Positions 24,101 through 33,300 of a stretch of 64,000 bases of DNA are shown here, one piece after another; position 1 is the stretch's first letter; every line of letters begins with the position of its first letter. This DNA comes from Flagellimonas sp947499585 (GTDB lineage Bacteria; Bacteroidota; Bacteroidia; Flavobacteriales; Flavobacteriaceae). The notes below the pieces were generated by a model. It was not told where the DNA came from. It did not search any database and was given only the letters and a program-made list of their open reading frames with translations. The stretch spans positions 3,658,001 through 3,722,000 of the forward strand of contig NZ_CP138995.1 of assembly GCF_044596045.1 (NCBI RefSeq), in the 5' to 3' direction. Both the position numbers and the translations under genes were made by a program.

Positions 24101-24543
24101 TCAGAAGCTACAGGGATTAAATGTTCAGTAATCTTTGGATTCAGTGCAGTCATCTCCCATGCAATGCCTCCGCCCAATGAACCACCAATAATTGCATACA
24201 ACCGTTCAATTTTAAGTTGCTCCAATCCCGAAAGAAAAATCCGTGCAATATCACCAGCAACAAAATCCTTATAATTATCAATAACAAAACCATCATATCC
24301 GTTTCCTGGAATATTGAAAGCCAAAATGGTATAGGTATCTGTATTAATACATCTGTCCTTACCAATTAAATCTGACCACCACCCTTCTTCTCCCGTAACA
24401 TTGGAGTTTCCTGTAAGCGCATGATTCACCAAAACAATAGGCGCAGTGTGCAATTTCTCCCCAAAAACCTGATAGGATAATTGTAAATCTTCAACAACGC
24501 CATTTAAGGTGGTATAGTTTTGTATGGTAATATGCTTTAGCAT
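21157..24543 (-). CDS. Fused homoserine O-acetyltransferase - aspartokinase - homoserine dehydrogenase
   Basis: A 1128-residue three-enzyme fusion. Residues 1-315 are a MetX-like alpha/beta hydrolase with nucleophile S122 (GGSLGG), D265 and H298 (HGHDAF). Residues about 325-770 are aspartokinase (KFGGKS at 329-334) with two ACT domains, and about 775-1128 homoserine dehydrogenase (NLAIFGHGNVGATLID). One chain would phosphorylate aspartate, reduce aspartate semialdehyde to homoserine and acetylate it for MetY/MetZ; only aspartate semialdehyde dehydrogenase is missing. The MetX part is a little short of the usual 350 residues. It lies 13 nt after metY, under the SAM riboswitch. Confidence 0.9.
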   Translation of the reverse strand: MLKHITIQNYTTLNGVVEDLQLSYQVFGEKLHTAPIVLVNHALTGNSNVTGEEGWWSDLIGKDRCINTDTYTILAFNIPGNGYDGFVIDNYKDFVAGDIARIFLSGLEQLKIERLYAIIGGSLGGGIAWEMTALNPKITEHLIPVASDWKSTDWLIANCQIQEQFLVNSKQPVHDARMHAMLCYRTPESFKERFKRSTNEELQVFNVESWLMHHGEKLQERFQLSAYKLMNQLLKTIDITRNGDDAFNLIQQSETKIHIIGVNSDLFFTAEENKETFRHLAQANANVTYGEVQSLHGHDAFLIEFKQLENLLEPVFQKNGKTDRIKILKFGGKSLANGEGIENVLNIISKRAKERENFAVVLSARDKATDQLESMLKKAAKGKDFREDLNLFSNYQKSVYSKTDIKEELQHIEKLLKGVSLTGDYSLKTKDELLSYGELLSGKVVTGLLIESGIKAQLIDSRALIKTDDTFNNAEVDEAISKENVILCFKELDSDVVPIITGFIASNREGETTTLGRNGSNYSAALLANFLDAEELVNYTHVDGIFTANPDLVSDAKLIDVISYAEANELANFGANILHAKTIIPLIEKNIPLRILNTFNNDNKGTLVGPKTENGGIKSLSVIEDVALVNLEGRGLLGKVGIDARIFKALGQNNINVGIISQGSSERGIGLVVESKKAQRAKKVLDLEFETDYSSYDINQITVMEDVSVISIVGMDLSTFHKPFNALVKNQIVPLLFNNTVSGKNVSLVVKKSDLHKAINVVHGQIFGIAKKINLAIFGHGNVGATLIDQILDSEKNIEERKGIDLRVFAVSNSRKVLLNANGIAKSWKKDLDTGGKPYQIEDIVAFAKENHLENLIAVDNTASEAFVSNYELFITHGFDLVSSNKIANTLGFDYYKSIRSHLEKNQKQYLYETNVGAGLPLIDTIKLLHLSGENITRIKGVFSGSLSYIFNTFSEKEASFSTIVKEAMDKGYTEPDPREDLSGNDVGRKLLILARELDLQNEFSDIEIDNLIPKPLQSISFDEFMDNISEMDERFSKIKQDQKDGFVLRYIGDLYGDLQQDKGILEAKLVSVPKESALGQVKGSDSIIEIYTESYGENPLVIQGAGAGAAVTARGVFGDILRIAEKI

Positions 24544-24556
24544 AAAATATTATTTA

Positions 24557-25849
24557 TTAAGCCAAAATCGACTTATCAATTGTTGAAAACGCATGTTCTA
24601 AATCAGCTTTCAAATCAGATAAATCTTCTAGCCCAACTGATAATCTAATCAAGTCTTGAGATACTCCGGCATCTGCTTGTTGCTCTTCGTTCAATTGCTG
24701 ATGCGTTGTACTTGCTGGATGAATAATTAAAGATTTGGTATCGCCAATATTTGCCAACAATGAGAATATCTTGGTAGCATCAGTCAATTTTTTTGCAGCT
24801 TCAAAACCACCTTTTACCCCAAAAGTTACCAAACCACTTTGCCCTTTTGGCAAGTATTCTTGAGCCAGCTTATAGTATTTATTCCCTTTTAACCCAGGGT
24901 AGTTTACCCAAGCTACTTCATCTCTATCCTGCAACCATTCTGCCAAAGCCAAAGCATTTTCACTATGCTGCTTGATTCTTACTGGCAAAGTTTCTAGGCC
25001 TTGAATAATTTGAAACGCATTAAATGGACTTAAAGCACCACCAAAATCACGCAAGCCTTCCAAAATCAATTTAAAAGTAAATGCAGCAGCACCTAAGGCC
25101 TCACTATAAACCAAACCATGATATCCCGCAGATGGTTCTGTAAATTCAGGAAATTTACCATTGGTCCAATCAAAGGTGCCAGCATCAATAATAGCACCAC
25201 CTAAAGAGTTACCTTGCCCCCCAATGTATTTGGTCAATGAATGAATTACAAGGTTTGCACCATGCTCTATCGGATTTAACAATCCAGGAGTTGCCACGGT
25301 ATTATCAACAATGAATGGCACTTTAGCTGTTTTCGCCTCTTTGGAAATAGCTTTTAAATCCAGCACATCCAGTTTAGGATTGCCCAAAGACTCCACAAAG
25401 AACGCTCTAGTATTTTCTTGTACCGCATCTTTAAATTTTGAAGGGTCGGATGCATCCACAAAGGTGGTAGTAATGCCCAATCGAGGTAATGTTACATTTA
25501 ACAAGTTAAATGTACCTCCATACAAACTACTAGATGCTACTATGTGGTCACCAGCTTTTAACAGCGTTAACAATCCAGTAGAAATGGCGGCTGTGCCTGA
25601 CGCAAAAACAGCAGCTCCCACTCCACCTTCAATAGCAGCAAGCCTATCTTGAAGTATTTGATTGGTAGGATTATTTAAACGTGTGTAAATAAACCCAAGT
25701 TCTGCTAACGAAAATAGATTAGCAGCATGTTCCGTGTCGTTAAAAACGTAAGATGTTGTTTGATAAATAGGTACTGCCCTAGTGCCACCAGTTTGGGTGG
25801 TGTCGTGTCCTGCATGCAAGGCATTGGTTGAAAATTTTTGATCACTCAT
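24557..25849 (-). CDS. metY: O-acetylhomoserine aminocarboxypropyltransferase (sulfhydrylase)
   Basis: A 430-residue PLP enzyme of MetY type making homocysteine from O-acetylhomoserine and sulfide. The opening FSTNALHAGHDTTQTGGTRAVPIYQTTSYVF is typical; the PLP lysine is in VIHSLTKYIGGQGNSLGG near 205-222. It is the first gene after the second SAM riboswitch and heads the operon with the metX-thrA fusion and metZ. Having both MetY-like and MetZ-like enzymes in one operon is notable; one may use a different activated homoserine or thiol. Confidence 0.93.
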   Translation of the reverse strand: MSDQKFSTNALHAGHDTTQTGGTRAVPIYQTTSYVFNDTEHAANLFSLAELGFIYTRLNNPTNQILQDRLAAIEGGVGAAVFASGTAAISTGLLTLLKAGDHIVASSSLYGGTFNLLNVTLPRLGITTTFVDASDPSKFKDAVQENTRAFFVESLGNPKLDVLDLKAISKEAKTAKVPFIVDNTVATPGLLNPIEHGANLVIHSLTKYIGGQGNSLGGAIIDAGTFDWTNGKFPEFTEPSAGYHGLVYSEALGAAAFTFKLILEGLRDFGGALSPFNAFQIIQGLETLPVRIKQHSENALALAEWLQDRDEVAWVNYPGLKGNKYYKLAQEYLPKGQSGLVTFGVKGGFEAAKKLTDATKIFSLLANIGDTKSLIIHPASTTHQQLNEEQQADAGVSQDLIRLSVGLEDLSDLKADLEHAFSTIDKSILA

Positions 25850-25880
25850 GATTTCAGTTTTTTAAATTATTAGAATCGAT

Positions 25881-25917
25881 AAAATAAAAAGCCAAACCCT
25901 ATTCAATCCATAGGTTG
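25881..25917 (-). terminator. Riboswitch-controlled terminator before metY
   Basis: Minus strand AACCTAT pairs with ATAGGGTT (one bulged G), followed by TGGCTTTTTATTTTAT. It lies between the SAM riboswitch aptamer and the metY ATG, in the position of the S-box expression platform. It suggests premature termination when SAM is high. Confidence 0.65.
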
Positions 25918-25970
25918 ATAGGATAAATCAAAAAGTTATAAGAAAGTGAAATCGATATAAATCGATGACT

Positions 25971-26079
25971 GTTATCTATTCCTAAATTACTTAGGATAGA
26001 ATTTAGCACCTTCTTGACGTTGGAAGTCAAGGGTTGCTAAGGCTTCATAGGGTCTATTCCCTCCACCTTTCTTGATAAC
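25971..26079 (-). ncRNA. SAM-I riboswitch (S-box) upstream of metY operon
   Basis: Minus strand landmarks GTTATCAAGAAAGGTGGAGG, CCCTATGAAGCC, TTAGCAACCC and GGTGCTAAATTCTATCC. P1 pairs GTTATC (26074-26079) with GATAAC (25971-25976). The variable P3 arm (CTTGACTTCCAACGTCAAG) is a good hairpin and differs from the metH copy, so the two are not a recent duplication of DNA. Followed by a terminator at 25881-25917. Confidence 0.95.
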
Positions 26080-26108
26080 TATTCAATACGTGTTTGAACT
26101 TATTAGGA

Positions 26109-26116
26109 CAAATATA
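26109..26116 (-). promoter_or_regulatory. Promoter -7 element (TATATTTG) of the metY riboswitch leader
   Basis: Exact TAnnTTTG on the minus strand. The predicted start near 26105 is about 26 nt before the aptamer, nearly the same offset as at the metH riboswitch. Confidence 0.6.
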
Positions 26117-26206
26117 AAGGTAGAATCTTTTAATATCCTAATGATTTTTGGAAATTTTGCGAATTCCAGTGATTTTTCAAGGATATGACCGATAGATTTC
26201 TCACAC

Positions 26207-26878
26207 TCAGAACATTTTAAACAAGGTCGTTACCAAACACCCATCATTATTTGGAGAATCAAGAGACAATAACTGTTTCGTTTCCTTTACTTTTAAATAG
26301 AATGGGGCTTTACATAAATCCACGCCACTTTGTTTTTTCAATCGAGTTCCCTGACCGGAAATGATATCAGTATTGGCATAAAAATCGCCATGGGGCAAAT
26401 GCTCCGTTAAAACAATATATTTAAAGTTATAGAGTTTGTCCACAATATTTCTGATTTCCGAATTGGATAAATGTTGCAATACTTGCCTTAGAATAGCGCA
26501 ATCTGCTGATGGCAGGTTATCTTTTGCTATATCCAAACAATGGAATTCCAAATTTGGACTTTGAAATTTCTTCGTGTTAAAGTTGATCAGTTCTTCAACG
26601 ATATCCACCGCAATGTATTTTTTGGTGTCCCCAGCCAATGCTGCACCAATATTGAAATCTCCACAACCTAAATCACAAACTGTTAATGGATTTTCAAAAG
26701 ATTTTAAAAACGATTGCAAGACATCGACATACGGGTTGACCAATTCAGGAAGATGCGATCCATGGCCTGAATAAAAATCAGAACCATTGTCTCCCCAAAG
26801 TTTAGCCTCATAAATTTGTTCCATAACCGCTTTGGTAGGCCATGGTTGCTTAATTTTCTTAGCTGAAGCTATTTTCAT
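26207..26878 (-). CDS. Class I SAM-dependent methyltransferase
   Basis: A 223-residue Rossmann methyltransferase: SAM-binding motif VCDLGCGDFNIG near 67-78, acidic loop AVDIVEELI near 89-97 and DCAILRQVLQHL near 126-137. The substrate is unknown. Its ATG overlaps the stop of the CocE-type hydrolase by 4 nt, so the two are co-translated, although one is cytoplasmic and the other a lipoprotein. No transporter or pathway gene explains the pair. Confidence 0.82.
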   Translation of the reverse strand: MKIASAKKIKQPWPTKAVMEQIYEAKLWGDNGSDFYSGHGSHLPELVNPYVDVLQSFLKSFENPLTVCDLGCGDFNIGAALAGDTKKYIAVDIVEELINFNTKKFQSPNLEFHCLDIAKDNLPSADCAILRQVLQHLSNSEIRNIVDKLYNFKYIVLTEHLPHGDFYANTDIISGQGTRLKKQSGVDLCKAPFYLKVKETKQLLSLDSPNNDGCLVTTLFKMF

Positions 26879-28809
26879 TTTAAAATCGAAAACTCAATAT
26901 TTGAATCAGTAAAAACAGTATGAGTCTGTGTTTTAAAATCAGTTTCATCTGCTTTGAATATATTTTCAACATAGGTCTGCGGATTCAAATCTATTAATGG
27001 AAACCAAGTACTTTGTACCTGTACCTGGAGTTTATGACCCTTCTTAATGGTATGGAAAACATCTTGCAATTTAATGGTTACATCAGTTTTCTTATTTGGA
27101 GTGAATGGTTCTGGATTTGAAAAACTATTTCTAAATCGTCCTCTTAGTACTTCACTTCGAATCATTAAATGATAATTGCTCATTTTAAGGTGATCCTGCA
27201 TCTCCTCATTGGTTTCCGTATTGGCTGGATGTACATCGATAACCTTTACAACCCAATCTGATGCAGTTCCTGTAGTAGCCACCTTCAGTTTGGCTAAAAT
27301 GTCACCAGCCAAGGTGAAATCTTCTTCCATGACATCAGTTTCAAAAACAAGCACATCTGAACGGCGCGCTGCAAAACGTTGGTCATCTGTCATGTATTTT
27401 CTGGGGGTAAGTACGGTTTTAACATCCTCAGAATACGGGACTGGTTTTTTGATATCACTAACAAATTTAATACCCGAAACTTCTTTCAACTCTGAAGTCA
27501 ATTCTTGATTTTCGGAAAGGAACATGGTTTGCTTTTCAACGCCCTTAGGTGGCCAAGAATCGTATTCTTTCCATTCTTTTCTACCTGAATCGAAAACATA
27601 AGCTTCAGGAAGTCCACTATTTTTGTCACCTTCTCCTTTTAGAAAATGATTGAAAAATTTCGTTTCAATCTTTTCTTGATAAAATTCTGATATGGAATCT
27701 CCAAAATAATAATTACCCACTAAACTGCGACCATTTTGTCTTGCCCAGCGACCATGATCCCATGGCCCAAAAACCATCGTATTATAACTTTCTTTATTTT
27801 TTTCGATATTCTTATAGGTTTCCAACGGGCCGTAGAGGTCCTCAGCATCAAACCAACCACCAACAATCATGGTGGCTACGTGTGACTTGGATTTATCTAA
27901 ATGTTGAATCAAACCGCGACTCTGCCATAACTCGTCATAGTTTGGATGTTCTTTAAGTTCATTCCAAAAATAATCGTCAGTTACTCCTTCTGGTCGCATG
28001 GTGGGCGTATCAACAGTTTCGTATTCAAAAAATGAGTTAAGGTTTTTCAAAGGACCTGCATCTAAAAAGAATTGATATTGGTCTTCTGTCTGTAAATCAG
28101 GAAATGTGTACCAAGCGGTGTCTATGGGTTGATCATTGTTTGGCCTTGGTGTACCAAAAAGGGATGTTACTCTAAAATAACTCAATAAATATGCCCCGTT
28201 ATGGTGAAAATCATCAAAAAAGAAATCGCCAATGCAAGCTTGTGGAGAAGATGCTTTTAGAGCAGGATGTGCGTCAATAGTGGCATATGTTGCGTAGTAA
28301 CCTGGATAAGAAATTCCCCAGACACCCACTTTACCATTATTATTTTCCACATTGTTCACCAACCATTCAATAGTGTCATACGTATCCGAACTTTCATCCA
28401 CTTGATCATCGGAAGTTTTATTTGGAATATAGGCACGCATATTTTCATAGTGGCCTTCGCTCAACCATCTGCCCCTTACATCTTGATATACTACAATATT
28501 CCCCTCTTTCATTAAATGAATATTAGGTCCTATTTGCTTTCTAAAGTTTCCCTCTCCATATGGTCTTGAGCTGTAGGGAGTGCGTTGCATCAATATGGGG
28601 TATTCTTTTGAAACATCCTTGGGAGCATATATGGTAGTGTGTAATGTAACGCCATCACGCATTTCAATAGCTACTTCTTGCTTAGTGTAATTATCGGCCA
28701 CATAAGTGTCCTCTTTTTCAACAGTATCTTGTTTGATGGTTTTTTTGCAGCTTACAGCCATTAACAAAAGACAAATACCAAGGAATATAAATCGAGTAGA
28801 ACTTTTCAT
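26875..28809 (-). CDS. CocE/NonD family hydrolase, lipoprotein
   Basis: A 644-residue alpha/beta hydrolase of the CocE/X-Pro dipeptidyl-peptidase S15 group. It has a lipobox (LLLMAVSC, Cys 21), the nucleophile S167 in GVWGISYPGY, an Asp in GGWFDAEDLYGP and His in FGPWDHGRW, and a C-terminal jelly-roll (about 455-644). It would cleave esters or acyl-peptides outside the cytoplasm. It overlaps the methyltransferase gene downstream and lies downstream of the metK terminator, so it has its own promoter. Confidence 0.88.
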   Translation of the reverse strand: MKSSTRFIFLGICLLLMAVSCKKTIKQDTVEKEDTYVADNYTKQEVAIEMRDGVTLHTTIYAPKDVSKEYPILMQRTPYSSRPYGEGNFRKQIGPNIHLMKEGNIVVYQDVRGRWLSEGHYENMRAYIPNKTSDDQVDESSDTYDTIEWLVNNVENNNGKVGVWGISYPGYYATYATIDAHPALKASSPQACIGDFFFDDFHHNGAYLLSYFRVTSLFGTPRPNNDQPIDTAWYTFPDLQTEDQYQFFLDAGPLKNLNSFFEYETVDTPTMRPEGVTDDYFWNELKEHPNYDELWQSRGLIQHLDKSKSHVATMIVGGWFDAEDLYGPLETYKNIEKNKESYNTMVFGPWDHGRWARQNGRSLVGNYYFGDSISEFYQEKIETKFFNHFLKGEGDKNSGLPEAYVFDSGRKEWKEYDSWPPKGVEKQTMFLSENQELTSELKEVSGIKFVSDIKKPVPYSEDVKTVLTPRKYMTDDQRFAARRSDVLVFETDVMEEDFTLAGDILAKLKVATTGTASDWVVKVIDVHPANTETNEEMQDHLKMSNYHLMIRSEVLRGRFRNSFSNPEPFTPNKKTDVTIKLQDVFHTIKKGHKLQVQVQSTWFPLIDLNPQTYVENIFKADETDFKTQTHTVFTDSNIEFSILK

Positions 28810-28858
28810 TCGGATAATTTTATTTCCTAAAACTACTAAAGTTCATAAGAGTATCCCA

Positions 28859-28896
28859 ATAAAAAAGGGAGCCAATATTGGCTCCCTTTTTTATTT
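28859..28896 (-). terminator. Terminator of metK
   Basis: GGGAGCCAATATTGGCTCCC is a perfect 20-nt palindrome (28867-28886) flanked by A6 and T6, so it can end transcription on either strand. It lies 17 nt after the metK stop. Confidence 0.9.
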
Positions 28897-28912
28897 TGAA
28901 ATAAATTTTGAA

Positions 28913-30166
28913 TTATAAACCAAATGCAGTTTTTACTGCTTCGACCATATCTAGTTTTTCCCATGTAAACAGTTCTACTTCTTTTTCAATCTTTCCGTTG
29001 TATGGGGATTCAAAAACTTTGGTCAGTATTTGGGGTTGTTTTCCCATGTGACCATATGCGGCTGTTTCCAAATAGATTGGGTTTCTAAGTTTTAAGCGTT
29101 CTTCTATGGCAAATGGTCGCATATCGAACAACTCGGAAGCCTTTTCAGCTATTTCACCATCAGACAAATGAATATTGGATGTACCATAAGTATCTACAAA
29201 AATTGAAGTGGGCTCTACCACACCTATTGCATAGCTCACCTGTACAAGAATTTCATCAGCAACACCAGCTGCAACCAAATTCTTTGCAACATGTCTTGCC
29301 GCATATGCTGCGCTTCTATCTACTTTACTTGGGTCTTTTCCGCTAAAAGCACCACCTCCATGTGCTCCTTTTCCTCCATAGGTGTCCACAATTATTTTAC
29401 GACCTGTAAGGCCTGTATCTCCATGTGGGCCGCCAATCACAAATTTTCCTGTTGGATTTATGTGATATTTGATTTGATCGTCAAAAAGAGCATGAATGTT
29501 TTTTGGTAATCTGTCCACAACTTTTGGAATCAGAATGGAGATGATATCTTCTTTGATTTTTGACAGCATTTGATCATCAGAATCGAAATCATCATGTTGC
29601 GTGGAAACCACAATAGTATCTATACGTTGAGGAACGTTATCATCAGAATACTCAATGGTTACTTGCGCTTTAGCATCTGGTCTTAAATAACCTATTTGGC
29701 TGCCCTCTCGTCTAAGTTCTGCTAAGATTTGAAGGATTTTGTGGGAAATGTCAAGAGCCAAAGGCATATAGTTTTCAGTCTCCTTTGTAGCGTAACCGAA
29801 CATCATACCCTGGTCTCCTGCACCTTGGTCTTCTTTTTTTCCTCTATCAACTCCTTGATTTATATCTTGTGACTGCTCATGAATTAAAGAAATAACCCCA
29901 CAAGAATCTCCACTAAATTGATATTCTCCTTTGGTATATCCTATATCATTGATAACCCTTCGGGCAATATTTTGAACATCTAAATAAGTGTGGCTTTTTA
30001 CCTCGCCAGCCAACACCACTTGCCCAGTAGTGACCAAAGTTTCGCAAGCTACCTTGCTTTCAGGGTCAAAAGCTAAAAAATTGTCTAATAGCGCATCACT
30101 AATTTGATCCGCTATTTTGTCTGGGTGTCCTTCACTTACAGATTCTGATGTAAACAGATATGGCAT
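28913..30166 (-). CDS. metK: S-adenosylmethionine synthetase
   Basis: A 417-residue MAT enzyme that makes SAM from methionine and ATP. Signatures: FTSESVSEGHPDKIADQISD at 5-24, GAGDQGMMFGYA near 114-125 and GGGAFSGKD near 270-278. ATG 30166 gives the standard N-terminus; a longer in-frame start would add an unrelated 14 residues. It is monocistronic with its own terminator and no S-box leader, although the two neighbouring methionine operons are SAM-controlled. Upstream, TATTTTTG near 30287 is a possible -7 element. Confidence 0.96.
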   Translation of the reverse strand: MPYLFTSESVSEGHPDKIADQISDALLDNFLAFDPESKVACETLVTTGQVVLAGEVKSHTYLDVQNIARRVINDIGYTKGEYQFSGDSCGVISLIHEQSQDINQGVDRGKKEDQGAGDQGMMFGYATKETENYMPLALDISHKILQILAELRREGSQIGYLRPDAKAQVTIEYSDDNVPQRIDTIVVSTQHDDFDSDDQMLSKIKEDIISILIPKVVDRLPKNIHALFDDQIKYHINPTGKFVIGGPHGDTGLTGRKIIVDTYGGKGAHGGGAFSGKDPSKVDRSAAYAARHVAKNLVAAGVADEILVQVSYAIGVVEPTSIFVDTYGTSNIHLSDGEIAEKASELFDMRPFAIEERLKLRNPIYLETAAYGHMGKQPQILTKVFESPYNGKIEKEVELFTWEKLDMVEAVKTAFGL

Positions 30167-30392
30167 GTATATAAAATTTACTGGAGGAAATTTGACGGCA
30201 AAGCCCAAAGAAGTTTACACCACTTTTTAGCATTTTTTTAGGGAGGTTGCAATCAGTCAAATCTTTCCTCAATAATTGTGTGCAAAAATATAAAAATGTT
30301 TTGGTCTTGAAAACCAAATAAAATTTTAAAATTCCTTTTCATGATAATACCCTCTTTATGCGTATTTTGTTCATTGACTAAAACTCTTTAAA

Positions 30393-33300
30393 ATGAAAAA
30401 CAAAATAGCACTCTCCACCCTTCTTGTCCTATTTACATTCTGCTCTTTTGGCCAAGAAAAAAAAGATGACAAAAAATGGGATGTCTCTAATCCTTACACG
30501 GATTGGAAAATCAATGATATTGCTTTGGAAACCGACGAAGGGACTTGGATGAACCTTGACATTAGCCCTGATGGCAGTCAAATTACATTTGACATGTTAG
30601 GAGACATTTATGTTATGCCAATAACTGGGGGAACTCCAAAAGTGTTGCGTTCTGGACTACCGTTTGAGGTGCAACCACGTTTTAGTCCAGATGGTAAAAA
30701 AATATCTTTTACTTCCGATGCCGGTGGTGGTGATAATATTTGGATTATGGGCACCGATGGAAAGAATCCAAAGCAAGTCACCAAGGAGAAATTTAGGTTA
30801 CTGAATAATGCTGTTTGGACTGCAGATGGAAATCACATCATCGCCAGAAAACATTTTACCTCTCAACGTTCATTAGGGGCGGGAGAATTATGGCAATACC
30901 ATATTACAGGTGGATCTGGCCTGCAGCTGACCAAAAGAAAAAATGACCAGCAAGATGTAAATGAACCTTCTATTTCCAGGGATGGAAAACACCTCTATTA
31001 TTGTGAAGATATGTATTCAGGTGGTTTTTTCCAATATAACAAAAACCCAAACTCACAGATTTATGTTGTTAAACGTTATGATTTTGAAACTGGAAAAACT
31101 ACTACAACCACAGGTGGACCTGGCAGTGCATCTAGGCCAACCGTATCTCCTGATAATAAAAAACTAGCTTTTATTAAGCGTGTGCGTACCAAAACTGTTT
31201 TGTTCATTCATGATTTAGATACTGGTGAAGAATGGCCTATATATGATGCGTTGAACAAAGATCAAATGGAAGCTTGGGCTCTTTTTGGTACCTATCCAAA
31301 TTTTAGTTGGACACCCAATAACAAGGAAATTGTCTTTTGGTCGGGTGGAAAAATTCATAAAGTCAATATTGAAACCTTAAAAGTAGACCCTATCCCTTTC
31401 AAAATAAATACAACACTAAAAATAGCGGAAACCCATCGTGCTAAACATCAGGTAGATTCAGAAGAGTTTACAGCCAAGGTTATTCGTCATGTAAAGACTT
31501 CACCAGATGGAAAGAAGATTATATTCAGTGCTCTTGGATACTTATGGACTAAAACATTACCTAATGGTAGACCTAAACGATTAACCAATAGTGATGATCT
31601 TGAGTTTGAACCTTCATTTTCACCTGATGGAAAAGAAATCGTTTATGTTTCTTGGGATGATGAACAATTTGGTGCCATTCATAAAATAGCCTCAAATGGT
31701 GGTTCACCCACAAAAATGACTTCTACAAAAGGAATTTACCGTTTTCCTTCTTTCTCCAATGATGGAAAACACATTGTATACGGCAAGCAAAGCGGCAATA
31801 ATGACCAAGGTCGAACCTTCACGAAAGAACCTGGAATTTATGTAATGTCTGCCAATGGAGGTAATTCAAAAAAACTAACCGATAATGGCTTAACTCCTAC
31901 TTTCAGTGAGGATGACAAACGGATTTTCTTTCAAACAGGGGGGCAATTCTTTGGAGCACTTACAAAAGAGCTAAAAAGTGTGAATCTTAATGGCAAGGAT
32001 GAACGGGTTCACTTTAAATCTAAATATGCAAATCATATTGTACCGTCACCAGATAATAAATGGCTACTATTCTCCAATCTGCACAAAGCATATATAGCAC
32101 CAATGACAATTACAGGTCAAACCATTGAATTTGACCCAAAAAGCAAGGCTTTTCCAATTACACAAGTAGCCAAAGATGCTGGCTATAACTTGCATTGGTC
32201 CAACAACAGCAAAAAATTACATTGGACTTTAGGTAGTCAATATTTCTCAAATGATGTAAACCAACGCTTTACTTTTCTTCAAAATTCCCCAGACAGCATT
32301 CCACCAATGGTTGAAAAAGGAATTGATGTTGGTTTAATTACCAAAACGGATAGGCCCAAAGGCAGCATTGCTTTTACCAATGCTAGGATTATCACTATGG
32401 AAAACGATGTGGTTTTGGAAAATGCCACTATCATAATTAAGGATAATAAAATTGAAGCTATTGGTGTTTCATCAGAAGTTTCCGTACCCTCAAGCACAAA
32501 GGTATTTGATATGAAAGGCAAGACCATTATGCCCGGTATTGTAGATGCACATGCCCATATTGGTGCTTTTAGAGCAGGGCTGAACACTAAAAAGCACTGG
32601 CAATTATATGCAAATCTTGCCTATGGCGTAACGACTGCCCATGATCCATCCGCAAATAGCGAAACCGTCTTTGGCTTGTCGGAGCTTGTAAAAAGTGGAG
32701 AAATGGTGGGTCCTCGGATTTACTCTACTGGATTTATTCTTTATGGGGCGGATGGGGATTTTAAAGCGGTTATCAATAATTTAGAAGATGCCCGTTCTGC
32801 TATCCGAAGAACAAAAGCATTTGGTGCCACCTCTGTAAAAAGTTACAATCAGCCACGTAGAGAACAGAGACAACAAGTAATGCAGGCAGCCAAAGAACTA
32901 GGAGTCAATGTTGTACCCGAAGGCGGTTCAACGTTTTTTACCAATATGACCATGATTATGGACGGCCATACAGGTGTTGAACACAACATTCCCGTGGCAC
33001 CTGTATATAAAGACATTGTTACCTTATGGAGCAATAGCAACAGTGGTTATACACCTACACTCATTGTAAATTATGGAGGAATGAATGGCGAATATTTCTA
33101 CTATGAACGAGATAATGTCTGGGAAAACGAAAAGTTGCTCAAATATACTCCAAGACACATTGTAGATTCAAGAAGTCGTCATAGAACCAAAGTACCACAG
33201 GAGGAGTATAAAAACGGTCATATTTTAGTTTCCGAAACAGTAACAAAGCTTTCAAATGCCGGGGTAAAAGCAAATCTAGGTGCCCATGGTCAATTGCAAG

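Noticed and set aside
25951..25966. ATCGAT-ATAA-ATCGAT hairpin as the metY riboswitch terminator
   Set aside because: No U-run follows it; the hairpin at 25881-25917 with TTTTTATTTT is a much better terminator.
26195..26215. GATTTCTCACACTCAGAAC as another interspersed repeat copy at the end of the methyltransferase gene
   Set aside because: It resembles part of the repeat at 4286-4313 but overlaps the stop codon and lacks the other half; too short to call.
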